Part shown: piece after piece, positions 15,753 to 23,426 of the stretch
How positions within the stretch are numbered: position 1 is the first letter of the stretch
Layout: each line of letters starts with the position of its first letter
Assembly: GCA_910575695.1 (NCBI GenBank)
Contig: CAJTGJ010000001.1
Location: 1-64,000 of the forward strand
From: Oscillospiraceae bacterium
Lineage (GTDB): Bacteria; Bacillota; Clostridia; Oscillospirales; Oscillospiraceae
Direction: 5' to 3'
Length of the DNA: 64,000 nucleotides
Made by a program: the position numbers and the translations under genes
The notes under the pieces: model-generated
Databases searched by the model: none
What the model saw: the letters and a program-made list of their open reading frames with translations, nothing else
Told to the model about the DNA's origin: nothing

Positions 15753-16052
15753 GTGCGACTTTGCGCGACTCTGTTTTAAGGAATGTCGCACGTGAAGAAG
15801 TCGGCAGTTTCAAAGGTTTGCGGCACTTAGTGCGACTTGTGCGACTGTGCGACTTTCCCCCACACAAACCTTACGTGCGTGAAGAAAAAAGTTGTGTCCG
15901 CTCAAAAAAAGAAGTTCCTCCCCGCGCATAAGAAAATCGGGGGGGATTTTGGTGGCACGGTCGCACAAAGCGGCTGAAACCTTTGCGGCACAAGGATTTT
16001 TGGGCGTGCGACTTTTGTGCGGAGTTGAAAATGGAGGTAGCACAATCGCACC
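15753..16052. repeat. Iteron cluster, candidate replication origin
   Basis: The 315-nt gap between two helicase genes carries at least eight copies of a GTGCGACTT-like 9-mer. Direct copies begin at 15753, 15763 (GCGCGACTC), 15830, 15839 (GTGCGACTG), 15847 and 16006. Inverted copies (GTCGCAC) lie at 15785 and 15960, with a partial TCGCAC at 16046. Spacing of 8-10 bp inside clusters resembles initiator-binding iterons. An A-rich run (15880-15910) lies between clusters. No gene is seen in this stretch. Confidence 0.6.
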
Positions 16053-16067
16053 GAAAGGAGAACCAAC

Positions 16068-17594
16068 ATGGAATTAAGACCATATCAGCAAGATTGCATT
16101 TCCACCATCGAAACCCAGCCGCCCGGTTCCTATCTGGTGCAGATGGCCACGGGCCTCGGCAAGACGGTGACCTTCGCCAACCTGCCGCGACACGGGGAGC
16201 GGATGCTGATCCTGTCCCACCGGGAGGAGCTGGTGGAGCAGCCCCGGAAATACTTTGACTGCTCCTACGGCGTGGAACGGGCTGGGAGCCATGCCAACGG
16301 CGAGGAGGTGGTCAGTGCATCAGTGCAGAGCATGGTGCGTCGGCTGGAGCGGTTTGATCCCCAGGACTTCGGCCTGATCATCTGCGACGAAGCCCATCAC
16401 GCTGCCGCCAATACCTACCGGAAAATCTTTGAATACTTCCAGCCTCTGAAGCTGATCGGCTTTACCGCCACACCCAACCGGGGCGACAAGATCCGGCTCA
16501 GCGACGTGTTCCAGAAGATTATCTTCCAACGGGACCTTCGCTGGGGGATACAGAACAAATACCTGTGCGACATCCTGTGCAAGCGTGTGGACATCGGCTA
16601 TGACCTGCGGGCCGTCCACACCCGCAACGGTGACTATGCCCCCGGAGAACTGGATGAGGCCATGGAGGGAACAGCGGACGCCATTGCACAGACCTACCGA
16701 GAACACGCTGCCGGAGCCACGCTAATCTTCGCTGTCAGCGTCCACCAGGCGGAGGAAATCGCCGGACGCATCAAGGGGGCTGTGGTAGTGACCGGCGAAA
16801 CCAAGGACCGCGCCGCCATCATTGAAGCCTTCACTGCCGGGGAGATCCCCTGCATCGTCAACTGTATGGTGTTCACCGAGGGGACGGACATCCCCAGGGT
16901 GGAGACGGTCATCGTGGCCCGGCCTACTCAGTCGGAGAGCCTGTACGCCCAGATGGTGGGCCGCGGCCTGCGGCTATACCCCGGCAAGGAGCAGCTGGTT
17001 CTGATCGACTGCGTGGGCATTACCGGGAAGGCGTCCCTCTGTACGGCACCGAGCCTGCTGGGGCTGGACCTGAGCAATATCCCGGCACGGAAGGCCACGG
17101 AGATACAAGGGGACCTGTTCGACCTGCCCCTGAAGATCGCCGCCGCTGGCGACTGCCCGGAAAGCTGGATCAGGAACGTGGAGATCGTCGACCTCTGGGC
17201 CCAGGAGCAGAAGTACAACACCCACGACATCAACTTCTTCAAGATGCCGGACGGCGAAATGGTGGTATCCCTGACAGACGGCAAGAGCCTGACAATTCCC
17301 TGCCCCAATTCCCTCGGCCTTGTGCATATGTCGGACGGGTCCCAGGTTGGGATGCAGGAGGCCATTGACCGGGTGTACCTGGAACTTCTGAATGACTATG
17401 CGGACTGCCGCCAGCTGTGGGACCTGGAATCGGTCAGGCGGTGGGGCAAGGCTCCGGCCACGGACAAACAGGTCGCCATCATCCAGAGACGGTGTAAAGG
17501 CTTCGACACCGCTGGTCTGAGCAAGGGTGACGCCAGCCAGATTCTGAACCGGCTGTTTAACGCACCGAAAAAGAAAGGGCGGCAGAGCGCGTGA
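16068..17594 (+). CDS. SF2 DEAD/DEAH-box helicase
   Basis: A 508-residue superfamily 2 helicase with all core motifs: Q-like LRPYQQDCI at the start, motif I ATGLGKT (27-33), motif II DEAH (107-110), motif III TATPNR (133-138) and motif VI QMVGRGLR (295-302). Two RecA-like domains fill residues 1-330. The C-terminal 170 residues are unassigned and end in a basic tail. AAAGGAG precedes the ATG, directly downstream of the iteron region. The expected role is DNA unwinding or fork remodelling in phage replication. Confidence 0.88.
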   Translation: MELRPYQQDCISTIETQPPGSYLVQMATGLGKTVTFANLPRHGERMLILSHREELVEQPRKYFDCSYGVERAGSHANGEEVVSASVQSMVRRLERFDPQDFGLIICDEAHHAAANTYRKIFEYFQPLKLIGFTATPNRGDKIRLSDVFQKIIFQRDLRWGIQNKYLCDILCKRVDIGYDLRAVHTRNGDYAPGELDEAMEGTADAIAQTYREHAAGATLIFAVSVHQAEEIAGRIKGAVVVTGETKDRAAIIEAFTAGEIPCIVNCMVFTEGTDIPRVETVIVARPTQSESLYAQMVGRGLRLYPGKEQLVLIDCVGITGKASLCTAPSLLGLDLSNIPARKATEIQGDLFDLPLKIAAAGDCPESWIRNVEIVDLWAQEQKYNTHDINFFKMPDGEMVVSLTDGKSLTIPCPNSLGLVHMSDGSQVGMQEAIDRVYLELLNDYADCRQLWDLESVRRWGKAPATDKQVAIIQRRCKGFDTAGLSKGDASQILNRLFNAPKKKGRQSA

Positions 17595-17611
17595 AGCGGA
17601 GGTGACAAAAC

Positions 17612-17821
17612 ATGGCACGGAATAAATATCCTGGTCGCTGCTATTGCTGCGGAGAATGGATAGAACCTGGCTACGGCCACTTTGAGAAGGTCCGCAATCC
17701 GGTACCGGGGGAACCCAAGTGGCGTATCAAATGCGTCAAGTGCGCCAGCGGACGAGTGCTGACGGATAAAGACCCCGGTGTAATTTGGGCGCAAAAGGCT
17801 GTAAAGGAGGCGAGAACATGA
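17612..17821 (+). CDS. Small zinc-finger protein, 69 aa
   Basis: The ATG at 17612 follows GGAGGTG. Paired cysteines appear in GRCYCCGEWI and IKCVKCASGRV, forming a zinc ribbon over residues 9-48. The C-terminal part is basic. It overlaps the VRR-NUC gene by 4 nt (ATGA), so the two are co-translated. It may help the nuclease bind DNA, but that is inferred from context only. Confidence 0.6.
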   Translation: MARNKYPGRCYCCGEWIEPGYGHFEKVRNPVPGEPKWRIKCVKCASGRVLTDKDPGVIWAQKAVKEART

Positions 17822-18192
17822 CGGAGGCCCAGCACCAAGCGATGGTCATGAAGTGGTCTCAGCAGCCAGAAATCCGCTCCAGGTGGCCGGAGTTGGCCTT
17901 GCTCTACCACATCCCCAACGGCGGTACACGGGACGCTATAGAGGGCCGCCACCTGAAACAGCAGGGCGTCAAGCGAGGCGTTCCTGACCTGTGCCTGCCG
18001 GTTGCGCGGGAGAACTACCACGCCCTGTACATTGAGCTCAAAACCGATACCGGTCGGGCCACAACGGAGCAGAAATGGTGGGGCGAACATCTCAAATGCC
18101 AAGGGAATATGTGGCAGGTCTGTCACGGCTGGGAGGCGGCAGTGACTATGCTGGAATGGTATCTCTCCCTTTCTGATGAGGTGGTGACATGA
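17818..18192 (+). CDS. VRR-NUC domain nuclease
   Basis: 124 residues, start chosen at the ATG at 17818 with AAAGGAGG ahead. The PD-(D/E)XK core is clear: GVKRGVPDLCLPVA gives the Gly-x-Pro-Asp motif and ALYIELKTDTGR gives the E-x-K motif, in the single-domain VRR-NUC arrangement seen in phages. It probably acts on branched DNA or as a structure-specific nuclease. It sits after the SF2 helicase, as is common in phage replication modules, and overlaps the next gene by 4 nt. Confidence 0.85.
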   Translation: MTEAQHQAMVMKWSQQPEIRSRWPELALLYHIPNGGTRDAIEGRHLKQQGVKRGVPDLCLPVARENYHALYIELKTDTGRATTEQKWWGEHLKCQGNMWQVCHGWEAAVTMLEWYLSLSDEVVT

Positions 18193-18569
18193 GCACCCCG
18201 GATTACAGCTATGCCTTCCCCTGGGAACGAGAGGCAATGCAGGGGGCTGGGATGCCGGACGGGTTGTCCATGTATGACCAGATGGCTTACATATCCCTGC
18301 GGACGCTCTATCACGATTACCACGAAAAGCGGATGGATAGGGCAACGGCGTCAGCGGAAAAGCGCCGTATCTTCGGAGCCTGGGACAGGGCAAAGCGTAC
18401 AGCAGAGTTTGAGCGCAAGCTGGCGTTCTTCCATGCGCGGCTCTACAAAGACACCGAGATGGCCAAAACAGCGGTTAGGAAAGACCCCAGCCCGGAAAAT
18501 GCAATCAGGCTTTGCAACGTGCTGGATGGGCTGGAGAAGTACAGACCAGAGGAAACCGCACATAGTTAA
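18189..18569 (+). CDS. Conserved phage hypothetical protein, 126 aa
   Basis: Coupled to the nuclease by an ATGA overlap. The start PDYSYAFPWEREAMQGAGMP and the segment SMYDQMAYISLRTLYHDYHE recall a helical protein common beside VRR-NUC genes in clostridial phages. The second half is strongly basic and helical (KRRIFGAWDRAKRTAEFERK). No enzymatic motif is present. After its stop, a palindromic element (18575-18599) precedes the next gene. Confidence 0.6.
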   Translation: MSTPDYSYAFPWEREAMQGAGMPDGLSMYDQMAYISLRTLYHDYHEKRMDRATASAEKRRIFGAWDRAKRTAEFERKLAFFHARLYKDTEMAKTAVRKDPSPENAIRLCNVLDGLEKYRPEETAHS

Positions 18570-18574
18570 AGTCA

Positions 18575-18599
18575 ATTCCCAAACGTTTGTGAATTTGGA
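18575..18599. repeat. Palindromic repeat, copy 1
   Basis: ATTCCCAAACGTTTGTGAAT followed by TTGG, in the gap before the gene at 18611. Related copies lie at 22749-22768 and 60419-60439. The core AAACGTTT is palindromic. It contributes part of the ribosome-binding region of the next gene, so it could act at DNA or RNA level. Confidence 0.45.
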
Positions 18600-18610
18600 G
18601 GTTTTACAAA

Positions 18611-19228
18611 ATGACAGCGAAAGAATTAGCTGAAATGCTCTCCGGCCGTGAAACCGGAAATGAAACTACCCCGCGAGAGGGACTCAGCGCAAGAGATGCT
18701 GGTCTGGTCGTGGTGTATGGGTACTCCGATGACAACGTGGAGTTTCGCGGGGCCATCGACGAGGAGGTCGGGGCCTATGAGGGCACCACCATCTACCTCA
18801 CCAAGGATGGACTCCTGGAGGAACCTGCCTGCGGCATCGCCGAAAATATCGAATGCCCCTACTTTATCCAGGTGCGGGAAAAGGCCCAGACCATCAAGGC
18901 CGTGTGGCACGACGAGGGCGGTCCCTGCTGGACGTTCGAGACGGACATCCCGCACGAGACGTTCACCATCATGGAGGACGGCGAACCGTGGTGCATCGGG
19001 ATCGTGTTCAGCATGGCGGATGTAAGAGGGGAAGAGATGGAGGATCTGATTGAAAAGCATACACCTAAAAAGCCAGCAAAGGTCAATAGCAGCGGAGTGC
19101 GGTATACCAGCGAATACAGATGCCCGACATGCGGCGGTGCGTTCACTGGAACCGGGATAGCCGATTACTGCTATCATTGCGGGCAGCGGTTGGATTGGGA
19201 GTGTCAAATTGATGGAAAAGCACATTAA
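18611..19228 (+). CDS. Hypothetical protein with C-terminal zinc ribbon, 205 aa
   Basis: TTTGGAGG precedes the ATG. The body is acidic and appears beta-rich (GLVVVYGYSDDNVEFRGAID; GEPWCIGIVFSMADV). The end is a zinc ribbon, YRCPTCGGAFTG and DYCYHCGQRLDWE. The ribbon ending is shared with several proteins of this early block, and the rest matches nothing that I recognise. It overlaps the next gene by 17 nt. Confidence 0.55.
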   Translation: MTAKELAEMLSGRETGNETTPREGLSARDAGLVVVYGYSDDNVEFRGAIDEEVGAYEGTTIYLTKDGLLEEPACGIAENIECPYFIQVREKAQTIKAVWHDEGGPCWTFETDIPHETFTIMEDGEPWCIGIVFSMADVRGEEMEDLIEKHTPKKPAKVNSSGVRYTSEYRCPTCGGAFTGTGIADYCYHCGQRLDWECQIDGKAH

Positions 19229-19511
19229 AAGCCATTCCGAGACGGAAATTGTTAATGGATGTATCGCACTGATGCAAGAATTGGTGGGAGAATTCGAGGA
19301 TTACCTGGATTTCATGAATATCATTCCGGAGAGCGAAGAAGAACGTTTTGCAGTTAATTTTTCCTACTTCCATATTGTTCAGCGGCTGATGCTGTGGAAA
19401 ACAATGCACAGTGGCGGCACAAGCACGACAGAGAAATGCAGGGCGCTTGGTTTTGATCCCAGTGATATTGTGAGTTTCAAGGATGAGCGGGACAAGGAGG
19501 AAACGTCTTGA
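19212..19511 (+). CDS. Hypothetical helical protein, 99 aa
   Basis: The start is set at the ATG at 19212, inside the end of the previous gene, with GGGAG at 19197-19201. A TTG immediately before is possible. The protein is mostly helical and acidic (MQELVGEFEDYLDFMNIIPE). No cysteine cluster or membrane segment is seen. Its stop overlaps the TTG start of the next small gene. The function is unknown. Confidence 0.5.
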   Translation: MEKHIKSHSETEIVNGCIALMQELVGEFEDYLDFMNIIPESEEERFAVNFSYFHIVQRLMLWKTMHSGGTSTTEKCRALGFDPSDIVSFKDERDKEETS

Positions 19512-19639
19512 AATACTGCTGCAATGAATGCAAAAACAAAGACTGCCCAGTTAACTACAAAAACGCGCCCAAGGGAGAGCCGATTCAGTTCGCCGCCCTT
19601 TGCGGCTCAAAACAATGCACGGGCTACAAGCGTCCGTGA
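19508..19639 (+). CDS. Cysteine-rich mini-protein, 43 aa
   Basis: A TTG at 19508 with AAGGAGG at good spacing, overlapping the previous stop, opens a 43-codon gene ending at the TGA at 19637. The peptide begins MKYCCNECKNKDCPVNYKN and ends GSKQCTGYKRP, with six or more cysteines able to bind zinc. Coupled translation and the clear ribosome binding site support it. No family is recognised. Confidence 0.5.
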   Translation: MKYCCNECKNKDCPVNYKNAPKGEPIQFAALCGSKQCTGYKRP

Positions 19640-19657
19640 GGTGACGGAGGAATCATC

Positions 19658-20203
19658 ATGAGTTTTTCAATCGAACTGCCCCAAACCTACACATTTTCCA
19701 TTTGCATTGACCGGGGAGGCCACACCATTGTTGACACAACGGTCGAAGTGCCGGACACCAGAGAGGGAATCACCAAAGCAAAGAGAACTGTCCAGCGTCT
19801 GATGAACGAGTACACCCCGACTCCCAAGGCGCCGGAGCCGGCGGGACTGAATCCGGAGAGCCAGCCCCCCGCCGACCTGTTGCCGGCAGCGGAGACTGCA
19901 CCCACCCCGCCCCCGGAGAAAAAGCCGGAAGGGGCGCGGGGACTGCTTCGCCTCCACTGCCCGGAGTGCGGGAACACCTTCGGGACATTCCTGCGGGAGT
20001 ACCAGACCGAGATAGAGTGCAAATGCGGCCACCACATCGACCTCACGGGCCAACTTGGCCGGTACCACGCCACCTGTCCGTACTGCCAGCATGAGAGCTG
20101 GGGCAAGACCAACAGCGAGGAACCAGTGGTTGAAGTTCAGTGCAAGTGCAAAGAGATGATTCGGCTTCAGTGGGTACCGGAAGCCAGAGAATATCAGAAC
20201 TGA
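19658..20203 (+). CDS. Zinc-ribbon protein with proline-rich linker, 181 aa
   Basis: A short beta-rich N-terminal domain (TFSICIDRGGHTIVDTTVEV) is followed by a proline/alanine linker (about residues 53-88). At least two zinc ribbons follow: LHCPECGNTFGTF, IECKCGHHI and ATCPYCQHESWG, VQCKCKEMIRL. Multiple CxC and CxxC pairs imply two bound zincs. GTGACGGAGG precedes the start. A nucleic-acid-binding role is plausible, but no named family applies. Confidence 0.55.
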   Translation: MSFSIELPQTYTFSICIDRGGHTIVDTTVEVPDTREGITKAKRTVQRLMNEYTPTPKAPEPAGLNPESQPPADLLPAAETAPTPPPEKKPEGARGLLRLHCPECGNTFGTFLREYQTEIECKCGHHIDLTGQLGRYHATCPYCQHESWGKTNSEEPVVEVQCKCKEMIRLQWVPEAREYQN

Positions 20204-20227
20204 AGAAAGGCGAGGAGGTTGCCCAGA

Positions 20228-20446
20228 ATGCCTAAGAAATACATCGACAGCCGCGGTTGGAAGTACCAGGTCATGCCTGGCCTTGGTGAGAACACCTTTA
20301 AGGCCCGGTACCAGCGGCCGGAGAAACAGGGTGATGGCGGCTGGAAGGGTGTGGCCGCCGTCCCGTGGCGCGGAAGCCGTGAGGAAGCCCAGACCGACCT
20401 TGACCAGCTGGCCGAGAAGAAAGGGTGGGCGGAATGGAACGGTTGA
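20228..20446 (+). CDS. Small basic hypothetical protein, 72 aa
   Basis: The start is chosen at the ATG at 20228, since GAGGAGG lies about 10 nt upstream; an in-frame TTG nine bases earlier would sit on the ribosome binding site. The sequence SRGWKYQVMPGLGENTFKAR then WKGVAAVPWRGSREEAQTDL is aromatic and basic, resembling small phage proteins with integrase-N-terminal-like or AP2-like beta folds. It overlaps the next gene by 13 nt. Confidence 0.5.
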   Translation: MPKKYIDSRGWKYQVMPGLGENTFKARYQRPEKQGDGGWKGVAAVPWRGSREEAQTDLDQLAEKKGWAEWNG

Positions 20447-21066
20447 CAAGCAGAGAGCCGAGGATCGGCGGGATGCCGGGTGTGTGTTGCACCCATTTCG
20501 AAGGTGGAGACTGCCAAGCCATACAAGGGCATTGCGCTGATGGGTGTGCATGGGAAGAGGCCGCATGGGAACGCCTCGCTACCTATGAGGACACCGGGCT
20601 GGAGCCGGAGGAAATCAAGGTGCTTGTCCCGCTGGCCCAGGAGCGGACGTACATCGTCACCGAGATGTGTCCCCACTGTGAAAGTGAGGTCGAGATGCGG
20701 TGGGATACCGATAAGCTGGGCTTTAAGGCGTTCTGCCCCGTCTGCGGAGAGCGGCTCATGCTCTGCGATGAGTGCCGGCACACTGAGGAACCCTCTCCCT
20801 GTGATTACGGGGTGACCGGCGATGGGTGCTGGCGCAATCCGCCTAAATCTACGCTGATTGACATCCCCCTGACCCTGGAGGAGCTGCGGGAGATGGACGG
20901 GGAACCAGTGTGGGTATGCGAACCGAACGGAACAAATGGTGTGTGGGGACTCGTTGATCTGGAATATCAGATGGTTCGATTGCATGGCGGCGGGCTGGCT
21001 ATCTGGGAGAACAATGATAAATCTTGGCTGGCCTACCGCCGCAAGCCGGGGGAGGAATCCGGATGA
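20434..21066 (+). CDS. Phage zinc-ribbon protein (MERLT family), 210 aa
   Basis: The ATG at 20434 is used because MERLTSREPRIGG is the typical start of a phage protein family rich in cysteine. Cys pairs occur in GVCCTHFEGGDC, EMCPHCESEVEM, AFCPVCGERLMLCDECRH and CDYGVTGDGCW, consistent with several zinc knuckles. A WERLATYEDTGLEPEE segment in the middle is also characteristic. The function is unknown despite wide occurrence. It overlaps the ASCH gene by 4 nt. Confidence 0.6.
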   Translation: MERLTSREPRIGGMPGVCCTHFEGGDCQAIQGHCADGCAWEEAAWERLATYEDTGLEPEEIKVLVPLAQERTYIVTEMCPHCESEVEMRWDTDKLGFKAFCPVCGERLMLCDECRHTEEPSPCDYGVTGDGCWRNPPKSTLIDIPLTLEELREMDGEPVWVCEPNGTNGVWGLVDLEYQMVRLHGGGLAIWENNDKSWLAYRRKPGEESG

Positions 21067-21515
21067 AAGCTATCACCATCTGGCAGCCCTGGGCGTCCCT
21101 GTTGGCGTCCGGCCGGAAGAAGTACGAAACCCGCAGCTGGGCCACCTCCTATCGCGGCCCCATCGCTATCCATGCGGCTAAGCGGCCGGTGCGTCAGACT
21201 ATCGACGCGCTGGTCGCCGACCGGGGGGACGGGTGGACCACGCTGGACTACTTTGAGAGCCTGTTCATGCGGCCTGGGGAACTGGACCATCTGCCTACCG
21301 GGGTTGTTGTGGGGACGGCGCTCCTGACCCGCTGCAACCTCATCACAGAGGACTTTGTGGCGAAGCTCACGCCCATGGAGCTCGCCCTGGGGGATTTCAC
21401 CCTGGGGCGATATGCCTGGGAGTTTCACGGGAGAATTCCCCTTGACTCACCGATACCGGCAAAGGGGATGCAGGGACTTTGGGAGCTGAATCTGAAGGGG
21501 GAAATACTATGCTGA
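21063..21515 (+). CDS. ASCH/PUA-like domain protein
   Basis: 150 residues beginning MKAITIWQPWASLLASGRKK, which is the RNA-binding beta-barrel entry of ASCH domains, followed by YETRSWATSYRGPIAIHAA. The middle (GVVVGTALLTRCNLI) and the FTLGRYAWEF segment complete the fold. ASCH proteins in phages are thought to act on modified nucleotides or RNA; the exact substrate is unknown. It is coupled to neighbours on both sides by overlapping start and stop codons. Confidence 0.75.
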   Translation: MKAITIWQPWASLLASGRKKYETRSWATSYRGPIAIHAAKRPVRQTIDALVADRGDGWTTLDYFESLFMRPGELDHLPTGVVVGTALLTRCNLITEDFVAKLTPMELALGDFTLGRYAWEFHGRIPLDSPIPAKGMQGLWELNLKGEILC

Positions 21516-21826
21516 TTGTAAGCCAAAACAGGAAATGCCTGCTCAACATGGAGAGGGCGGGAACTGTTTTCCTTTCGTCCCTCTATGGAGGTCATGAGGA
21601 GGGGAAGCCTGTCAAGGTGCTGGCCTCCTTCCCTCTGGCCGAGGATGTCACCGAGAGCCTGGGGGAGTACGAGAGCGAGGCCAGGGCCATGGAGGTCCTG
21701 GGGGAAATCGCTGACGAGTACGGTAAGTATCTGGGGGCCGATGGCGGGCTCCTCGCGACGGCAAACTTCTACGCACCGCCATTCGCCTTTGCTCCGCCGA
21801 AGGTCTACAAGATGCCGTTGGAGTGA
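21509..21826 (+). CDS. Hypothetical phage protein, 105 aa
   Basis: The ATG at 21509 lies inside the end of the ASCH gene with GGGGGAA ahead. The start MLIVSQNRKCLLNMERAGTV and the segment EDVTESLGEYESEARAMEVL recall a small phage protein seen after ASCH or MERLT genes, possibly a beta-hairpin domain followed by a helix. No catalytic residues are visible. The function is unknown. Confidence 0.55.
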   Translation: MLIVSQNRKCLLNMERAGTVFLSSLYGGHEEGKPVKVLASFPLAEDVTESLGEYESEARAMEVLGEIADEYGKYLGADGGLLATANFYAPPFAFAPPKVYKMPLE

Positions 21827-21844
21827 GGGGGAGGGAGAAGATAG

Positions 21845-22081
21845 TTGAAAATCACGAGTTTTCAAGCTGCGAACTTCACCAGCTACGTTGGCGAGCGTTT
21901 CAGATTCCAGACGCTGGATGACAACGGGGAGCCTATGGGCCCCGTCCTGGCCGGCGAGGTCAAAAGGGTGTTCCGGCAAGGGCGGCAAATCTCCGTGGAG
22001 CTCTATATCCCGGACAAGCACTGTACCCACATTCACGAGGCAAAGCGAATCTACTACAAAGGGAGGACTGCGAATAAATGA
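21845..22081 (+). CDS. Small hypothetical phage protein, 78 aa
   Basis: TTG start at 21845 with AGGGGGAGG upstream. The beta-rich pattern MKITSFQAANFTSYVGERFR and VAGEVK-like RVFRQGRQISVELYIPD suggests a small barrel. It ends by overlapping the ATG of the HAD-like gene. No named family is recognised. Confidence 0.5.
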   Translation: MKITSFQAANFTSYVGERFRFQTLDDNGEPMGPVLAGEVKRVFRQGRQISVELYIPDKHCTHIHEAKRIYYKGRTANK

Positions 22082-22581
22082 GAAAAGCAATCGCAATCGA
22101 ATTTGACGGGTGCCTCTGCACCAACGCCTACCCGGAGATTGGGGAGCCGAACTGGCCCGTCATTAAAAGAGCCCAAGCGGAGCAGCGGGCCGGGGCGGGC
22201 CTGATCCTGTGGACCTGCCGGGAGGACCAGCTTCTTCTGGACGCCATCGCCGCCTGTGAGGGCTGGGGCCTGACCTTCGATGCCGTGAACGAGAGCCTCC
22301 CAGACTGGATTGAGGAATTCAAGACCCGCCCCCGGAAGGTTGGCGCTTCGGAGTATTGGGATGATAAGGCTGTACGAATGCCCGCCGCTCCACCGCCCAA
22401 CGAACGGCTGGATATGAACCAGATTTATGTGCTGGACGGAGAACCGGTGTGGTCGGACGGTATGTGGTATATCATCAATGGAAAAGACGGCTACTGCGTT
22501 GATAGATACGGAAAAAACAAAAGGATATCTGACCGTTGTTATCATGGAGCCTATCGCCGCAAGCCGGAGGAAAACGTATGA
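22078..22581 (+). CDS. HAD-superfamily-like protein
   Basis: 167 residues with motif I as IEFDGCLCTN (residues 7-16; the second Asp of the usual DxD is Cys-flanked and absent) and motif II as LILWTCRED, typical of small phage/plasmid HAD-like phosphatases. The later VNESLPDWIEE and WDDKAVRM segments fit motif IV. The missing second Asp makes full phosphatase activity uncertain. The C-terminal 50 residues (YVLDGEPVWSDGMWYIINGK) form an added beta domain that resembles the end of the gene at 20434. Coupled to both neighbours. Confidence 0.65.
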   Translation: MRKAIAIEFDGCLCTNAYPEIGEPNWPVIKRAQAEQRAGAGLILWTCREDQLLLDAIAACEGWGLTFDAVNESLPDWIEEFKTRPRKVGASEYWDDKAVRMPAAPPPNERLDMNQIYVLDGEPVWSDGMWYIINGKDGYCVDRYGKNKRISDRCYHGAYRRKPEENV

Positions 22582-22769
22582 GCAGAAGAAGCGGGAACAG
22601 CCGGGGCGGAATGCAGTCCGCCGGTGTGCATCCGTCCATCTACTGCCAGGTCTGCGAGAAACCTGCGGCCAGATATGAGCCAAGGGTCGGCTGGATGCAC
22701 TTCACGAAAACAGGTTCAGTTTGGCACAAAGAGAAACCAGACCAAAACCCCAAACGTCTGGGATTTTGA
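22578..22769 (+). CDS. Small zinc-knuckle protein, 63 aa
   Basis: Overlaps the HAD-like gene by 4 nt. A CxxC pair (IYCQVCEKPAARY) and two histidines downstream (MHFTKT, VWHKE) could form a CCHH zinc knuckle. The last codons overlie the second copy of the AAACGTCT palindrome. No family is recognised. Confidence 0.45.
   Translation: MSRRSGNSRGGMQSAGVHPSIYCQVCEKPAARYEPRVGWMHFTKTGSVWHKEKPDQNPKRLGF
22749..22768. repeat. Palindromic repeat, copy 2
   Basis: CCCAAACGTCTGGG followed by ATTTTG. The left and right arms pair with one mismatch around ACGT. It overlaps the last codons of the small zinc-knuckle gene. It matches copy 3 at 60419 closely in the part after the palindrome (GGGATTTTG). Confidence 0.45.
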
Positions 22770-22799
22770 AGTAATACATAACACGGAGGGGCTGGTGTC

Positions 22800-23198
22800 A
22801 TGACGCTGCAGGAACTATCGAAATACTATAAGCTACACGAGCGGTTGGAGCGGAACCGGGAAATGCTCTCCTCCCTGTACGCAGCGGCAGGGCCGGGGGC
22901 GCAGGTGATCACGGGGATGCCCCATGCGCCGGGAGTGTCGGACAAAGTGGGTGACTTGGCCATCGAGATCGGGGATCTGCAGAGCCGGATCGGCCATCTC
23001 GAATCGAAGTGTGCCGAGGAGAAGAAAAAGCTGGAGAAGTACATCGGTGCCATCAAAAACGACCAGACCCGTATGATTTTCCGCCTGCGGTTCATCCACT
23101 GCATGACCTGGCTCCAGGTGGCCGAGGCCATCGGCGGCCGGAACACAGCCAACAGCGTCAAGCTGATCTGCCATCGCTACCTGAACCCCAAAAGTTGA
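22800..23198 (+). CDS. Candidate late transcription regulator (RinA/ArpU/sigma-like)
   Basis: 132 residues. The first half is a long charged helix (SKYYKLHERLERNREMLSSL; HLESKCAEEKKKLEKYIGAI). The C-terminus is an HTH of the sigma-region-4 type: FRLRFIHCMTWLQVAEAIGG then RNTANSVKLICHRYL. This is the layout of DUF1492/RinA-type phage regulators that switch on packaging and structural genes. It is the last early gene, and its 3' end runs into four GAAAC repeats and a promoter, the expected target of such an activator. Confidence 0.7.
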   Translation: MTLQELSKYYKLHERLERNREMLSSLYAAAGPGAQVITGMPHAPGVSDKVGDLAIEIGDLQSRIGHLESKCAEEKKKLEKYIGAIKNDQTRMIFRLRFIHCMTWLQVAEAIGGRNTANSVKLICHRYLNPKS

Positions 23199-23251
23199 AA
23201 CGGCGTGAAACGCTGTGAAACTTGACGAAACGCGCCTCTCCGTGATATGGT
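23197..23251 (+). promoter_or_regulatory. Late promoter with four 10-bp-phased GAAAC repeats
   Basis: GAAAC begins at 23197, 23207, 23217 and 23227, exactly one helical turn apart, so all copies face one side of the DNA. The last copy begins at the final base of the -35 TTGACG (23222-23227), which is followed by an 18-nt spacer and TATGGT (23246-23251). The phased repeats are probably the binding array of the regulator encoded just upstream. Confidence 0.7.
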
Positions 23252-23278
23252 AGGCTTGCGAAAATCCTAAATCAGCCA

Positions 23279-23313
23279 GGCGGTCCTCCTCCGGGAGGGC
23301 CGCCATCCTTTTT
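23279..23313 (+). terminator. Rho-independent terminator 28 nt after the late promoter
   Basis: GGCGGTCCTCC pairs with GGGAGGGCCGCC (one G-T pair), followed by ATCC and five Ts. Being downstream of the promoter, it would stop late transcription early unless read through, so it may act as an attenuator or antitermination point. It may also simply insulate the early operon. Confidence 0.7.
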
Positions 23314-23426
23314 GAAGGGAGGTTTTTGGCTCCGCGCTTTCTCTCCTTTGCGCGTGGTCTTGCATCGGGTACGGCGACCGCCAGCGCCGTTACAGCGGTG
23401 ACAGACGACAAAAGGAGGTCTTCACG

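Noticed and set aside
15753..16052. CRISPR or transposon end repeats
   Set aside because: The 9-mers have variable short spacing and both orientations. There are no spacers of constant length and no transposase.
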